Shown here: piece after piece, positions 44,248 to 53,613 of the stretch
Layout of the letters: every line of letters begins with the position of its first letter
Position numbering within the stretch: position 1 is the stretch's first letter
Assembly: GCF_002727185.1 (NCBI RefSeq)
Contig: NZ_NIZW01000001.1
Coordinates: forward strand, 372,001 to 436,000
Reading direction: 5' to 3'
Origin: Rhodopirellula bahusiensis
GTDB lineage: Bacteria; Planctomycetota; Planctomycetia; Pirellulales; Pirellulaceae
DNA length: 64,000 nt
Notes under the pieces: generated by a model
Seen by the model: the letters and a program-made list of their open reading frames with translations, nothing else
What the model was told of the DNA's origin: nothing
Databases searched by the model: none
Program-made: the position numbers and the translations under genes

Positions 44248-45119
44248 CGTCGATTCTCCCGCCGATGGAAGTAACGACGCAAGGGTTCGCCCAAATCTTC
44301 TCCGGTCTGCAAATGCAACGGTTCCATGCGATAACGTCGAAACAGAGCATCCCGTTGTTCCTCGCGCTGCTGAACTGCCTGCACGTATCGTTCGCGATGC
44401 AGGCGGCTGGAAGTGTCGATCCAGCGGACGTCTCCGGTTTCATTGTCGCGAAGCGGAACCAAACCCGCCGCGGGCATCTCCGCTTCCCGGGCATCGGTGA
44501 CCACGACCGGAATGAGATCATGTTTTCGAGAAGCGATCCGCAACGATTTCTCGTAGTCCTTGGATTGGAAATCACTGATCAGAAACACAACCGTTCTTCG
44601 TTTCGCAGTCCGCTGCAAGTGATCCAGTGCGGAACCGACATCGGTTCCGGTGCCACTGGACGGATGAGTCAAGAGCTCACGTATCAATCGCAGCACGTGA
44701 CGTGAGCCTTGGCGTGGTGGCAAACTCTTGTCGACGCCTTCGCTGAACAAAGTCAAACCCACACGATCGTTGTTTTTGATAGCCGACATCGCCAACGTTG
44801 CCCCCAGCTCGGTCACTAGCTCACGCTTGGTTTGCGACTGGGTCCCAAAGTCCAGTGATGCCGAACAATCAACCATCAGCATCACCGCCAATTCACGTTC
44901 CTCTCGGAACAGCTTGACGAATGGGGCGTCTTGGCGCGCGGTCACATTCCAGTCGATCGTGCGAACATCGTCACCGACTTGGTAAGGCCGAACCTCCTCG
45001 AACTCGATGCCTCGACCCTTGAAGGCCGAATGCCATGTCCCCGCCAACATCTCATCGACGCGGTGGCTGGTTCGAATCTGAATCCGACGAATCTTGCGAA
45101 GGATTTCGCTGGGAGTCAT
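44244..45119 (-). CDS. DUF58 (VWA-like) protein
   Basis: A 291-residue cytoplasmic protein from an ATG at 45119. The DUF58 core motif is clear: G-R-G-I-E-F-E-E then VRPYQVGDDVRTIDW and N-V-T-A-R. This is followed by a VWA-like domain with MLMVDCSASLDFG (D-x-S-x-S) and VVFLISDF. DUF58 proteins are the usual partner of MoxR ATPases, which remodel or activate VWA-containing clients. It lies 3 bp behind moxR. Confidence 0.92.
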   Translation of the reverse strand: MTPSEILRKIRRIQIRTSHRVDEMLAGTWHSAFKGRGIEFEEVRPYQVGDDVRTIDWNVTARQDAPFVKLFREERELAVMLMVDCSASLDFGTQSQTKRELVTELGATLAMSAIKNNDRVGLTLFSEGVDKSLPPRQGSRHVLRLIRELLTHPSSGTGTDVGSALDHLQRTAKRRTVVFLISDFQSKDYEKSLRIASRKHDLIPVVVTDAREAEMPAAGLVPLRDNETGDVRWIDTSSRLHRERYVQAVQQREEQRDALFRRYRMEPLHLQTGEDLGEPLRRYFHRRENRR

Positions 45120-45122
45120 CGC

Positions 45123-46178
45123 TTAAGGAGCCGGGATGTGATCGAGAATTTGCTGCACAATGGATTCGCTGGTCAGCTCTTCCGCCTCGGCTTCGTAAGT
45201 GATCATCACACGATGCCGCAACACGTCCAAAGCGATCGAACGCACATCGGCCGGAAGGACGTAGGCACGTCCGGCGAGGAAGGCAGCTGCCCTCGCGGCG
45301 AGCGTCAGGTTGATGGTGGCTCGTGGAGAACCGCCAAACTGAATCAATCCGTCCAACTGCAACCCGTAGGCTTCCGGCCGACGCGTCGCCATCACCAAAT
45401 CGACGATGTAGCCCTCCACCTTTTCGTCGACGCGAATTTCATCGATCAAGGCTCGTGCCGCCAAGATGTCTTCTGGCGAAGCGACCGCGTCGACTTCCAA
45501 TTTTGTACCCGTCTTTCCCATTCGACGAAGAATCAACAACTCCTCTTCGCGATTGGGATAATCGACGATGACCTTCAGCATGAAACGGTCCGTCTGTGCT
45601 TCCGGCAACGCGTACGTGCCTTCTTGCTCGACGGGGTTCTGGGTCGCCATCACCAAAAACGGTTCGGGAAGAGGAAACGTTTCGCTGCCGATCGTGACTT
45701 GGTGTTCCTGCATCGCCTCCAGCAACGCACTCTGCACTTTCGCAGGAGCCCGGTTGATCTCATCAGCGAGAACCAAGTTCGAAAAGATCGGCCCTTTCTG
45801 GACGACAAACGTTTGATCCTGAGGACGGTAAACCTGGGTCCCGATCAAGTCAGCGGGCAGTAGATCTGGTGTGAACTGCAAACGCTGGAACCCGGTGTTG
45901 ATCGCCTTGGCCAAACTCGCCACCGCCGTGGTCTTGGCCAAACCCGGAACGCCTTCGATCAGCAAATGCCCACCGGTCAACAAACCAATCAGCATGCGAT
46001 CGACCAGATGAGATTGCCCCACCAGGACGTGGTTGATTTGCGACACTATTTCGAGAAAGGGGCTGCTGGCGTGAGCGATCCGTTCCGTTAAATGCCGTTG
46101 CTGTTTCGCAGCATCAGAAAGCTCAATGTCAGACGAAAGCTCAGCGTGTTCGTTCAGTTCGTTCATCGAAACTAGCAT
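45123..46178 (-). CDS. moxR: MoxR-family AAA+ ATPase
   Basis: A 351-residue ATPase. The ATG at 46178 is taken as start (MLVSMNELNEH), with ATG 46166 as an alternative; the frame itself is open further upstream to a TTG. Motifs: Walker A EGVPGLAKTT, RLQFTPDLLPADLIG, Walker B LVLADEINRAPAKVQSALLE, sensor ATQNPVEQEGTYALPEAQTD and R-F-M-L-K-V. MoxR proteins act as chaperone-like activators of VWA proteins. It is the first gene of the Bat operon; the promoter should lie between 46179 and the terminator at 46376-46403. Confidence 0.93.
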   Translation of the reverse strand: MLVSMNELNEHAELSSDIELSDAAKQQRHLTERIAHASSPFLEIVSQINHVLVGQSHLVDRMLIGLLTGGHLLIEGVPGLAKTTAVASLAKAINTGFQRLQFTPDLLPADLIGTQVYRPQDQTFVVQKGPIFSNLVLADEINRAPAKVQSALLEAMQEHQVTIGSETFPLPEPFLVMATQNPVEQEGTYALPEAQTDRFMLKVIVDYPNREEELLILRRMGKTGTKLEVDAVASPEDILAARALIDEIRVDEKVEGYIVDLVMATRRPEAYGLQLDGLIQFGGSPRATINLTLAARAAAFLAGRAYVLPADVRSIALDVLRHRVMITYEAEAEELTSESIVQQILDHIPAP

Positions 46179-46375
46179 GAAAGGACGACGTGAAATGTGC
46201 CCGATCGGCGAGGTCTCGCTACGCACTCGGGCATCCGATCCAAACGAAGATACCCATCTCATCCGGTCGGTCCACAGCAGTACGCGGCCAAACCGCAATT
46301 GGTGCGGTTGGACCAACACGCGATTCAGCCACCACGACGCGGCCGAAATCAGCGAGAAGTGTTTGTTCCAGCAAC

Positions 46376-46403
46376 GAAAAAAAGCGGAGACCAAAGTCTC
46401 CGC
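46376..46403 (-). terminator. Intrinsic terminator after the SPFH operon
   Basis: On the minus strand the stem GCGGAGAC - TTTG - GTCTCCGC (8 perfect base pairs, 46403-46384) is followed by seven T residues (46383-46377). It lies 38 bp past the stop of the second SPFH gene and separates that operon from moxR. Confidence 0.9.
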
Positions 46404-46441
46404 CTTGATAAATCAATGGGCGTCAGGTTTTTGACCAGCCG

Positions 46442-48034
46442 CTACTTGGTGGCTGCTTTCAACGGCAGCGTTGGCTGGACACTTTCCAGGTCGGTCCAAA
46501 GCGTGCCTTCACCGGCGTAGAACATTTTCAGGTCCAGCGAGGTCGGCAGTTGCTCGGCGAATTCCCATTTATTGAACGCTCCTGGCGATCCGAATGCCTG
46601 AACCGCCAAACGGAATTTGTCAGCCGTTGCTTCCGCCGCCATTTGCTTGGCTTCCGCCGAGGCACGCCCCAGCAGAACAGAACGTTGAGCGTCCAACTCT
46701 GCCGTTTCGCGGTCGATTTGTGCAATCAAACGCTCCGTTTCCGCAGCAATTTCTTTCGCCTTCTTCCCACCCTCGGCCAGCACGCCAGCTCGCATTCGCT
46801 CGGTTTCCACCTGAACGCGTTCCGCTTCCAAGTCGACCTTGCGTTCCGCTTCTCGCAAATCGGCCTCGATCCGCGCGGTCTTCGTTTCTTCGTCACGAGT
46901 CAACTTCAACTCGTCGCTGACATATCCCTTCTGGATCGGTTCACGAACGTTCTTCGGGATGTAAATGTGCCGCACCAAACCGTACAGCATTGAGATTTCT
47001 TTCTCTGACAGCACGCTTTGGAAATCTTCGCTGACATCGGTTTGGAATTGCTCCCGAGTCTCACCGATCAGCAATTCAATCGCCCCCATCTTGGAACCAT
47101 TGTTGCGACAAATGCTTTCACTCTGCGGCTCGATGACCTTCTGCTCGACAGCGTCCAAGTTGCCAAACACGCGAACAATCTGTGCCGCATTCTCGGGCAT
47201 CACACCCCAGATCGCCGAGAAGTCGAGCTGAATGTCGAAACCATCGTTGCTGGGGAAGTTGATCCCGGTGTCTTGCGTCGCGAGGGGTTCACCATGCTCG
47301 TCATGCATTGGATTGCCTTGAGTATCGACTTGCTTGCGGACTTCGATGCTGGATTCGTTGTAGCCAACATTGATGACGTCGATCTGCTGCTCGTTCGGAT
47401 TGATCGGATACAGTCCCGGTTGCAAAACCTTTGACTGAACCCCCTTCACCAAACCGGCTTCGTCGTTGTTCGTTTGCAGCGTCACAACACCCACGTAGCC
47501 CGTTGGGATTTCAACCCAACCGCTGTTCTTTTCTTGGTTGCCGTACCGCTTCACTTCACGCTTCACGACTTTGAATTCAAACGCATAGGGATTGGCACGA
47601 TAGCGACCGGGACCAAACACCTTTCGTAGGATGCCACGCTGAGTCGCTTGGTTGGGGCCGTCCAAATCACCTTCGACTAAGAACTCTCCCTTGGGCAAAC
47701 TGTCGCCAACCTTGCAGGTCACAACTCCAATTTCGCCCGGCAGAATCACGGAGTCCGGCACAATGTTTCGTTGCCAATAGATTGGGTTGTAGAAGTGCCG
47801 ACCGGGCCCTCGCATTTTCGCACGAACACCAATCTCGCCCTCACCCGCCAATCGATTGGTCTCCGCTTCGGAAGCCGACAACACTAGCGGCCCTTTGTAG
47901 CGGAGCTGCAAACTATGCCCCTCAGGGACATAAACACGGCAAAAGAACCAAAGAAACGCGAGGTACAAACCGCCCAGGATCCACAGACCGCTGAACGCCA
48001 AACCAATCCAAGATTTATGACGTCGAAGGCTCAT
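46442..48034 (-). CDS. SPFH/band-7 membrane protein 2
   Basis: A 530-residue protein whose ATG at 48034 overlaps the upstream SPFH stop (ATGA). One N-terminal membrane segment (IGLAFSGLWILGGLYLAFLW) is followed by a duplicated region of prohibitin-like character (GEIGVVTCKVGDSLPKGEFL; GYVGVVTLQTNNDEAG; LQPGLYPINPNEQQIDVINV), a core SPFH part (FDIQLDFSAIWGVMPENAAQ), and a long Ala/Glu-rich coiled coil (about 385-480; EADLREAERKVDLEAERVQV). SPFH proteins form ring scaffolds at membranes. The two-gene tandem implies a hetero-oligomer. It ends just before a strong terminator. Confidence 0.85.
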   Translation of the reverse strand: MSLRRHKSWIGLAFSGLWILGGLYLAFLWFFCRVYVPEGHSLQLRYKGPLVLSASEAETNRLAGEGEIGVRAKMRGPGRHFYNPIYWQRNIVPDSVILPGEIGVVTCKVGDSLPKGEFLVEGDLDGPNQATQRGILRKVFGPGRYRANPYAFEFKVVKREVKRYGNQEKNSGWVEIPTGYVGVVTLQTNNDEAGLVKGVQSKVLQPGLYPINPNEQQIDVINVGYNESSIEVRKQVDTQGNPMHDEHGEPLATQDTGINFPSNDGFDIQLDFSAIWGVMPENAAQIVRVFGNLDAVEQKVIEPQSESICRNNGSKMGAIELLIGETREQFQTDVSEDFQSVLSEKEISMLYGLVRHIYIPKNVREPIQKGYVSDELKLTRDEETKTARIEADLREAERKVDLEAERVQVETERMRAGVLAEGGKKAKEIAAETERLIAQIDRETAELDAQRSVLLGRASAEAKQMAAEATADKFRLAVQAFGSPGAFNKWEFAEQLPTSLDLKMFYAGEGTLWTDLESVQPTLPLKAATK

Positions 48035-49695
48035 TCTGTTTCTCCCGAGTTGTCTTGATTCGTTGCGTCGGCTTGCTCAGCCGCTGGCTGAGGCTTTTCT
48101 TTGGTTGTCTCACCGCTGAATTCGGTGAAGATGTTCATCAGCGAACTGTCCGCTGTGTTGACCATCATTTGTCGATAACTCGGGGCCAGTTTGCGAAGCA
48201 TTACCCAGCGGGCGAACGCGTCACCATCGCCGTCGTAGGCTTCGACCGACTTCACCCATCCAGCCGCTTCGGCTTCATTCTCGAAACCGATGACTTCGGC
48301 TTCGGCCTTGCCTTGGGCCAAGATCGCCTCGGACTGATCCTTGGCCGCGGCCAATTCGACTTCGGCGACTTTTTTCCTTTGTTCCGCTTCGATCACCGCG
48401 ACTTCTTGTTGCCGCATGGCTTCGGTGGTCAGCTTGATCACCTCTCGATCGACTTCGACCAACGCCTCTTTGCGTTTGACCATCTCTTGTTCGATCTTCA
48501 GTTGCTGCTCACTGGCTTGCTGCTCAATTTCTTTGACATATTGCTGAGCTTGCTGAGTCGCGATTTGACGATCACGAACCGGTGACGCGATTTGCTGAGG
48601 TGGCGAGATACGAGTCACGAGGGCCTGAATGATTTCGATGCCCTGCTGGCGACAGGTTTCACCCAACGTTTGTTGGAAGTCCTTTTGAAACGCCAAGCGT
48701 TTCTCACCCAAAATGAAATCACGACCAGAGTTGTCACTCCCGCGAAGACGACAGAAAGATCGTGCGTTGGGCAGGATGATCTTTTCAATGATCTCTTGCT
48801 CGACCCGTGCGTCGGCACCGTCATCGTTGCCTGAATCGTTGTAGGTCACGAAGACCTCTGCGGCTCGCTCTGGATCCACCCGGAACTCGATTCGGCCATC
48901 CAAACGAACCCAGAACCCATCGCGACTTGGGAAACCCATTTCGCCACCAGTCGAAAGATTGAACCGCTGGCTGCGACAATCAACCAAGTTCACACGTTGG
49001 ACATAGGGATTGATGTAGTAAACGCCGGGGTCCAACGTTTTCTCTTGGACGCCACGCTTGCCTTCTTCCACTAGCAGTTGATTTGGATCATCGGCGGGAG
49101 GAGCGGACAACAGCGTCACGACACCTTTGAAGCCGGCGGGGATCACGATTGGTTCGTGCAACTCCACCAACTCGATGAAGTTGTCTCGGTAGCGAGGGAC
49201 ATCTTCTCCCGCTTCGTAGACAACCGCGTTCAACTGGTGACGACCAGGACGCAACACCTCGGCGGCGATTCCTTTTTGATTGGCTTCGTAAGCAATCAAA
49301 TTCCCGTAGCCCAGATCGTCTCCATACAAACGAATGCGGACGCCCAAACGGTTCTCGGGAATTTCAACCTGCGGAACGATGTCCCATTCCCACTTCCATG
49401 GGTTGTAGAAGTACCGACCCTCGGTCAGAACCTTTTCTTGCAAACCTTTGAAACTGTCGAAGTCACCTTCCGCAACGACTTCCGTCGAATTCTCAATTTC
49501 GCCACCTGTTTTTCGAAGCAGCACCGCGATGTGACCGCTGGGCACCTCGATTCGGCAGAACATGTAGAACCAAATCAGCCCCAACAGTCCGGCGGCAAGC
49601 AGGCCGAGACCAGCTGTGCCAATCAGACCTTGTCGCAACAGGCGACGCATCGCCGGCGAATCGAGTGGGGATTTGGAATTCGAGGAAGTTTCCAT
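48031..49695 (-). CDS. SPFH/band-7 membrane protein 1
   Basis: A 554-residue protein starting at the ATG at 49695 (METSSNSKSP). A membrane segment (GTAGLGLLAAGLLGLIWFYM) precedes a short CRIEVPSGHIAVLLRKTGGE and repeated prohibitin-like blocks (VLRPGRHQLNAVVYEAGEDV; IPAGFKGVVTLLSAPPADD; FWVRLDGRIEFRVDPERAAE). A coiled coil with the pattern of flotillin/HflK tails covers about 375-495 (QQYVKEIEQQASEQQLKIEQ). The C-terminus is polar and acidic. The gene is 35% longer than typical HflK, mainly from the duplicated N-terminal part. Coupled to SPFH protein 2 by a 4-nt overlap; its promoter should lie in 49696-49900. Confidence 0.85.
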   Translation of the reverse strand: METSSNSKSPLDSPAMRRLLRQGLIGTAGLGLLAAGLLGLIWFYMFCRIEVPSGHIAVLLRKTGGEIENSTEVVAEGDFDSFKGLQEKVLTEGRYFYNPWKWEWDIVPQVEIPENRLGVRIRLYGDDLGYGNLIAYEANQKGIAAEVLRPGRHQLNAVVYEAGEDVPRYRDNFIELVELHEPIVIPAGFKGVVTLLSAPPADDPNQLLVEEGKRGVQEKTLDPGVYYINPYVQRVNLVDCRSQRFNLSTGGEMGFPSRDGFWVRLDGRIEFRVDPERAAEVFVTYNDSGNDDGADARVEQEIIEKIILPNARSFCRLRGSDNSGRDFILGEKRLAFQKDFQQTLGETCRQQGIEIIQALVTRISPPQQIASPVRDRQIATQQAQQYVKEIEQQASEQQLKIEQEMVKRKEALVEVDREVIKLTTEAMRQQEVAVIEAEQRKKVAEVELAAAKDQSEAILAQGKAEAEVIGFENEAEAAGWVKSVEAYDGDGDAFARWVMLRKLAPSYRQMMVNTADSSLMNIFTEFSGETTKEKPQPAAEQADATNQDNSGETE

Positions 49696-50492
49696 AGGAA
49701 AACCTGAAACGATGTGAACAAATGGCCTACCAGAGGGCCCAGGCAGCCAAAAGCTAGCACGGCGGGCGCGCGTCACCCCGAAAAGCGATCAAAAACACCC
49801 CACCTTTCGCATTTCACGCCCCAGGAGCACGCCGACCACTCGTATTTCGCCCAAAACCGGGGCGTCTTGATGGTTCCACCGTGGCAGCGGAGTGAAACTC
49901 ACTTGACACAGCCTCAATTCAGCCTATAGTTCGGTCGAAAGTTGGGTGGTTCAGACATCGAAACGCTGATGTCGCAAATGTTCCCCCTTCCTCAGGCCCC
50001 CCAATGACTCGACGTGGTGCGAGGCCGGTTTCTCCCGCGTTGTGGTGCATTCGCCGTGACTCAGGTAAACCCTCGTGCAACTGAATCACGACCATTGGGT
50101 CGCCATCCGCAATCGGGCATGAAGTGAATTTGACCTCGCGTCAGATTTGTTTTGAATCGCTCAAGTCGGTGATGTTTCATGGCGGGTCAAGGACTCGTCC
50201 AACGGGAATCTCCCCACGGCAAGGAATTGCCTGTCGCGATGAGTTTGACTCAGACGCAGTTTGACTCACATGCAATGTCCAACGGTCGCGTTGTTGGTGT
50301 TACCGCAACCCTCGACGCACAAGACCTCGTATTTCAAACGCGGTTACTCTTGATTGGTTGTCAAAGCGAGTTGGTGCTTGGATGCCACCACGGGCTTCTG
50401 CCCAGTGGTTCCGATCGTTTTCGATCTGTCCAAGCGTGACAAACCAAGCTGATCCCTTTTGGGATTCTGGTGAACGACAACAGGAATAACAG
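49696..50492. other. Divergent intergenic region and rho leader
   Basis: These 797 bp separate the leftward SPFH operon from rho. The right two thirds appear to be an untranslated rho leader, since a strong promoter lies at 49903-49930. One open frame (50179-50439, 86 codons, ATG) is present in the leader but lacks a good ribosome-binding site and family features. No clear riboswitch was recognised. Confidence 0.5.
49903..49930 (+). promoter_or_regulatory. rho: Sigma-70-type promoter for rho
   Basis: A perfect -35 box TTGACA (49903-49908) and -10 box TATAGT (49925-49930), one base from TATAAT, with a 16-bp spacer. Transcription would start near 49937, giving a leader of about 555 nt before the rho ATG. 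Confidence 0.7.
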
Positions 50493-51824
50493 ATGGCGAA
50501 GAAAAAACGTGCCCCGCGTGGTCGAGGTGGTTTTGGTTCCCAAAATGGCGGTCAGGGCCAAGGCCAAGGTGGCGGCGGCCAGGGCGGCGGTGGAAAATCA
50601 CGCTCACGACGTCGGCGCCGCGGTGGCGGTGGTGGCGGAGGCGGAAATGGTGGTGGCAACAATGGCGAACCAGCCGATTTCGTAAGTGATGCACCTCTCG
50701 AAGAGTGGGACGGCATCCTGGAATTGCACCCCAATGGCTACGGCTTTCTTCGAAGCCCAAAAAACAACTACTCACGCGAACGCACCGATCCGTTTGTGCC
50801 TGGCACAATGATCGAGAAATTTGGGCTTCGACAGGGCCTGATTCTCAAGACGATGGTGCAACAAGCCAAACGACAACAAGGACCTCGCGTTCGAGAGATC
50901 CTCGACGTCGATGGCATGTCACCCGATTCTTACGCCGAGGTGTCCAAGTTCGATGAACTGACGCCGATCAACCCCGAGCAATCGCTGAAGCTCGAACACG
51001 GCAAAATGCCTCTGACCAACCGGGTCATCGACCTGCTGGCTCCCCTGGGCAAAGGCCAACGTGCCTTGATCGTCGCACCGCCACGCAGCGGGAAAACGAT
51101 CATGCTTCAACACATCGCCGAAGGCATCTCAACGAACCATCCCGAACTGACGATGATGGTTCTGTTGATCGACGAACGGCCCGAAGAAGTCACCGACATG
51201 CGTCGCAGCATCAAAGGCGGCGAAGTCATTGCCAGCAGCTTGGACATGGACATCGAAAGCCACGTTCGACTCAGCCAACTGGTCATCGACCGAGCCAAAC
51301 GCTTGGCCGAGATGGGACAGGACGTCTTCTTGATGCTCGACTCCATCACTCGTTTGGCTCGTGCCTTCAACAAATGGGTTGGTAAATCCGGCCGCGGCGG
51401 TGCGACGGGAACCGGTGGTTTGGACATCCGAGCCATGGACGTTCCCAAGAAACTCTTCGCAACCGCACGTGCGTTCCAAGAAGGTGGCTCGCTCACCATC
51501 GTCGGCACCTGCTTGGTCGACACGAATTCGCGAATGGATGAGGCGATTTTCCAAGAGTTCAAGGGCACCGGTAACATGGAAGTCGTGCTGGACCGACGTT
51601 TGGCTGACCGCCGCGTCTATCCCGCGATCGACATCTCGCAATCCGGCACCCGCCGCGAAGAACTTTTGCTCGACGAAGAAACCTACGAAACGGTTTCCAT
51701 GTTGCGTCGCACGCTCAGTGAAATGCACCCCGTCGATGCCATGGAACAATTGACCAAGCAACTTGGCCGATTTGATGACAATGAAGGCTTCCTGAAACTG
51801 ATCTCCGGTGCGAAACTCGCCTGA
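50493..51824 (+). CDS. rho: Transcription termination factor Rho
   Basis: A 443-residue hexameric RNA helicase/ATPase that ends transcription. ATG at 50493 with AGGA upstream. The N-terminus (about 1-60) is an unusual Gly/Arg/Gln-rich low-complexity extension (GGQGQGQGGGGQGGGG, then SRRRRRGGGGGGGG). It is followed by the cold-shock-like RNA-binding domain (GILELHPNGYGFLRSPKNNY), the ATPase with Walker A PPRSGKT near 196-202, LIDERPEEVTDMRR, the Q-loop region KSGRGGATGTGGLD, the R-loop, and the conserved end region. The full catalytic set is intact. Long Gly/Arg-rich insertions near the N-terminus are known in Rho of other GC-rich phyla and may aid RNA binding or condensation. tRNA-Ser follows 52 bp downstream. 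Confidence 0.97.
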   Translation: MAKKKRAPRGRGGFGSQNGGQGQGQGGGGQGGGGKSRSRRRRRGGGGGGGGNGGGNNGEPADFVSDAPLEEWDGILELHPNGYGFLRSPKNNYSRERTDPFVPGTMIEKFGLRQGLILKTMVQQAKRQQGPRVREILDVDGMSPDSYAEVSKFDELTPINPEQSLKLEHGKMPLTNRVIDLLAPLGKGQRALIVAPPRSGKTIMLQHIAEGISTNHPELTMMVLLIDERPEEVTDMRRSIKGGEVIASSLDMDIESHVRLSQLVIDRAKRLAEMGQDVFLMLDSITRLARAFNKWVGKSGRGGATGTGGLDIRAMDVPKKLFATARAFQEGGSLTIVGTCLVDTNSRMDEAIFQEFKGTGNMEVVLDRRLADRRVYPAIDISQSGTRREELLLDEETYETVSMLRRTLSEMHPVDAMEQLTKQLGRFDDNEGFLKLISGAKLA

Positions 51825-51876
51825 TCAGGCACGGTTGCCAAACCCAAGCGGATCAACCAAACTGTTGAATCGCTAC

Positions 51877-51959
51877 GGAGGATAAGCGAATTGGCGAGCG
51901 GCCTCACTGGAACTGAGGTACCCCGTAAGGGGCTGCGGGTTCGAATCCCGTGTCCTCCG
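51877..51959 (+). tRNA. tRNA-Ser (anticodon GGA)
   Basis: A class II tRNA. Acceptor GGAGGAT (51877-51883) pairs with GTCCTCC (one T-G) and the discriminator is G at 51959, as required for serine. Anticodon stem CCTCA/TGAGG holds loop CTGGAAC, anticodon GGA. The long variable arm is CCCC-GTAA-GGGG, and the T arm is GCGGG-TTCGAAT-CCCGT. The CCA end is not encoded (CTG follows). The D arm is weak: position 8 is A instead of the near-universal T, and only about two D-stem pairs form, so I place moderate trust in the exact fold but high trust in identity. Confidence 0.88.
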
Positions 51960-51968
51960 CTGAGCTGA

Positions 51969-52006
51969 AAAGCCCCGTCAGAACATGGTTTTGACGGGGC
52001 TTTTTT
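51969..52006 (+). terminator. Intrinsic terminator after tRNA-Ser
   Basis: The stem AAAGCCCCGTCA / TGACGGGGCTTT (loop of about 11 nt) is followed by a run of T. It lies about 10 bp after the tRNA and probably ends the rho - tRNA transcript. The next gene begins 72 bp later. Confidence 0.9.
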
Positions 52007-52078
52007 CATGCCTGATTTTCGCTGCCATTCCACTTCTCTGTGCTCGGATCGCATTCTTCGGACAGGAAAATCTGCCCC

Positions 52079-53497
52079 GTGAGTCACACCAATGAATCAG
52101 AGGAGACCGTCGTTCCGTACTTCGGTGTCTTCGACCTGTTCAAAATTGGGATCGGCCCCTCCAGCTCACATTCGGTCGGTCCGATGCGAGCCGCGGAAGC
52201 GTTCCTGAACGAACTGCAAGAAGCCGACCTGCTGCAGCAAGTCTCGCGGGTCCAGATCGATCTTTATGGCTCCCTCGCACTGACCGGCCTGGGCCACCAA
52301 ACCGATGTGGCGTTGCTGATGGGACTGCTCGGTGAAACTCCCGACCAAATCGACACCGAAACCGTTCCGGCAAAGCTCGCCTCGATTCGCGAATCCCAAA
52401 AGCTGTCACTCAACGGCGACCATCCAATCGCATTCTGCGAATCGACTGACCTGATCATGCATCGTCGAGCGGTCAAAGGAATGCATCCTAACACGATGCG
52501 TTTTTCTGCGTTCAAGGAAGGCGATCTTGAAACGCCTGCCATCGAAGCAACTTACCTATCGATCGGTGGCGGCTTCATCGTTCGCGAAGGACAAACCCGA
52601 ACATCGCAGGCGAGGTGCTCTTCCGAAGTGCCCTACCCTTTCACATCTGCCAGCGAGCTGCTGCAACACTGCGAACAGCATCGCATCTCGATCAATGAAC
52701 TGGCGTTGGCGAACGAGTTGACCTTTCGATCCCGCGAAGAAATTCGTGAGGGGCTTCAGCGGATTTGGAAGGTCATGCGGGAGTGCGTTGAAAAGGGATG
52801 CCAAACCAAGGGCATCTTGCCCGGCGGATTAAATGTCGAGCGCCGCGCACCAGACCTGTATCGGAAATTGACCGAGCGCGGCGATCCAGTCAACCAAGAC
52901 CCTTTGTGTGTTCTGGACTGGGTCGACTTGTACGCACTGGCAGTCAACGAAGAAAACGCGGCAGGCGGGCGTGTCGTGACCGCGCCCACCAACGGTGCCG
53001 CCGGAATCATTCCCGCCGTGCTGCATTACCTTCAACGTTTCTGCCCCGATGTCACCGACGAAACGATCGAACGCTTCCTGCTAACGGCCGCCGTGATTGG
53101 ATCGCTCTACAAACGAAACGCGTCCATCTCCGGTGCAGAAGTTGGTTGCCAAGGCGAAGTCGGCGTGGCCTGCTCGATGGCCGCGGGAGCTCTCACCGAT
53201 GTGCTGGGCGGAACACCCCATCAAGTCGAAGAGGCCGCCGAGATCGGGATGGAGCACAACCTCGGCCTGACCTGCGATCCCATCAAAGGACTGGTCCAAG
53301 TCCCCTGCATCGAACGCAACGCGATGGGTGCGGTGAAAGCCATCAACGCGAGCCGATTGGCGATGGGTGGTGATGGCAAACATTTCGTTTCCCTGGACCG
53401 TGTCATCCGCGTGATGAAACGCACCGGAGCCGACATGTCCGCTCGCTACAAAGAAACCTCGCGAGGCGGCCTGGCCGTGAACATCAGCGAATGCTAG
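52079..53497 (+). CDS. sdaA: L-serine ammonia-lyase (iron-sulfur type, single chain)
   Basis: A 472-residue enzyme that deaminates L-serine to pyruvate. The start is the GTG at 52079, which has AGGA at a suitable distance; the frame continues upstream without similarity. N-terminal SDH-beta domain: [22 protein letters not shown]-terminal SDH-alpha domain: [34 protein letters not shown] near 355-370, and [18 protein letters not shown] near 398-413; these Cys residues hold the 4Fe-4S cluster. It matches the E. coli SdaA/SdaB layout in length and order. Its position next to tRNA-Ser(GGA) is notable but a terminator separates them. Confidence 0.95.
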   Translation: MSHTNESEETVVPYFGVFDLFKIGIGPSSSHSVGPMRAAEAFLNELQEADLLQQVSRVQIDLYGSLALTGLGHQTDVALLMGLLGETPDQIDTETVPAKLASIRESQKLSLNGDHPIAFCESTDLIMHRRAVKGMHPNTMRFSAFKEGDLETPAIEATYLSIGGGFIVREGQTRTSQARCSSEVPYPFTSASELLQHCEQHRISINELALANELTFRSREEIREGLQRIWKVMRECVEKGCQTKGILPGGLNVERRAPDLYRKLTERGDPVNQDPLCVLDWVDLYALAVNEENAAGGRVVTAPTNGAAGIIPAVLHYLQRFCPDVTDETIERFLLTAAVIGSLYKRNASISGAEVGCQGEVGVACSMAAGALTDVLGGTPHQVEEAAEIGMEHNLGLTCDPIKGLVQVPCIERNAMGAVKAINASRLAMGGDGKHFVSLDRVIRVMKRTGADMSARYKETSRGGLAVNISEC

Positions 53498-53613
53498 TCA
53501 AATATCACAACCGCGATTCTTTATTTCACATAGAATCGGAACACCTTCTCTTTATACTGACGGTCGATTTCAGCTCCTCCAGATAGATTCGACGGCAAAG
53601 GAACACCCTTTCG

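Noticed and set aside
50179-50439. 86-codon ATG frame in the rho leader
   Set aside because: No good ribosome-binding site and no recognisable features; kept only as a possible leader frame, not called as a gene.
53525-53558. Promoter before the oxidoreductase gene (TATACT at 53553-53558)
   Set aside because: The -10 box is fair, but there is no acceptable -35 box at 16-18 bp, so it was not listed as a feature.
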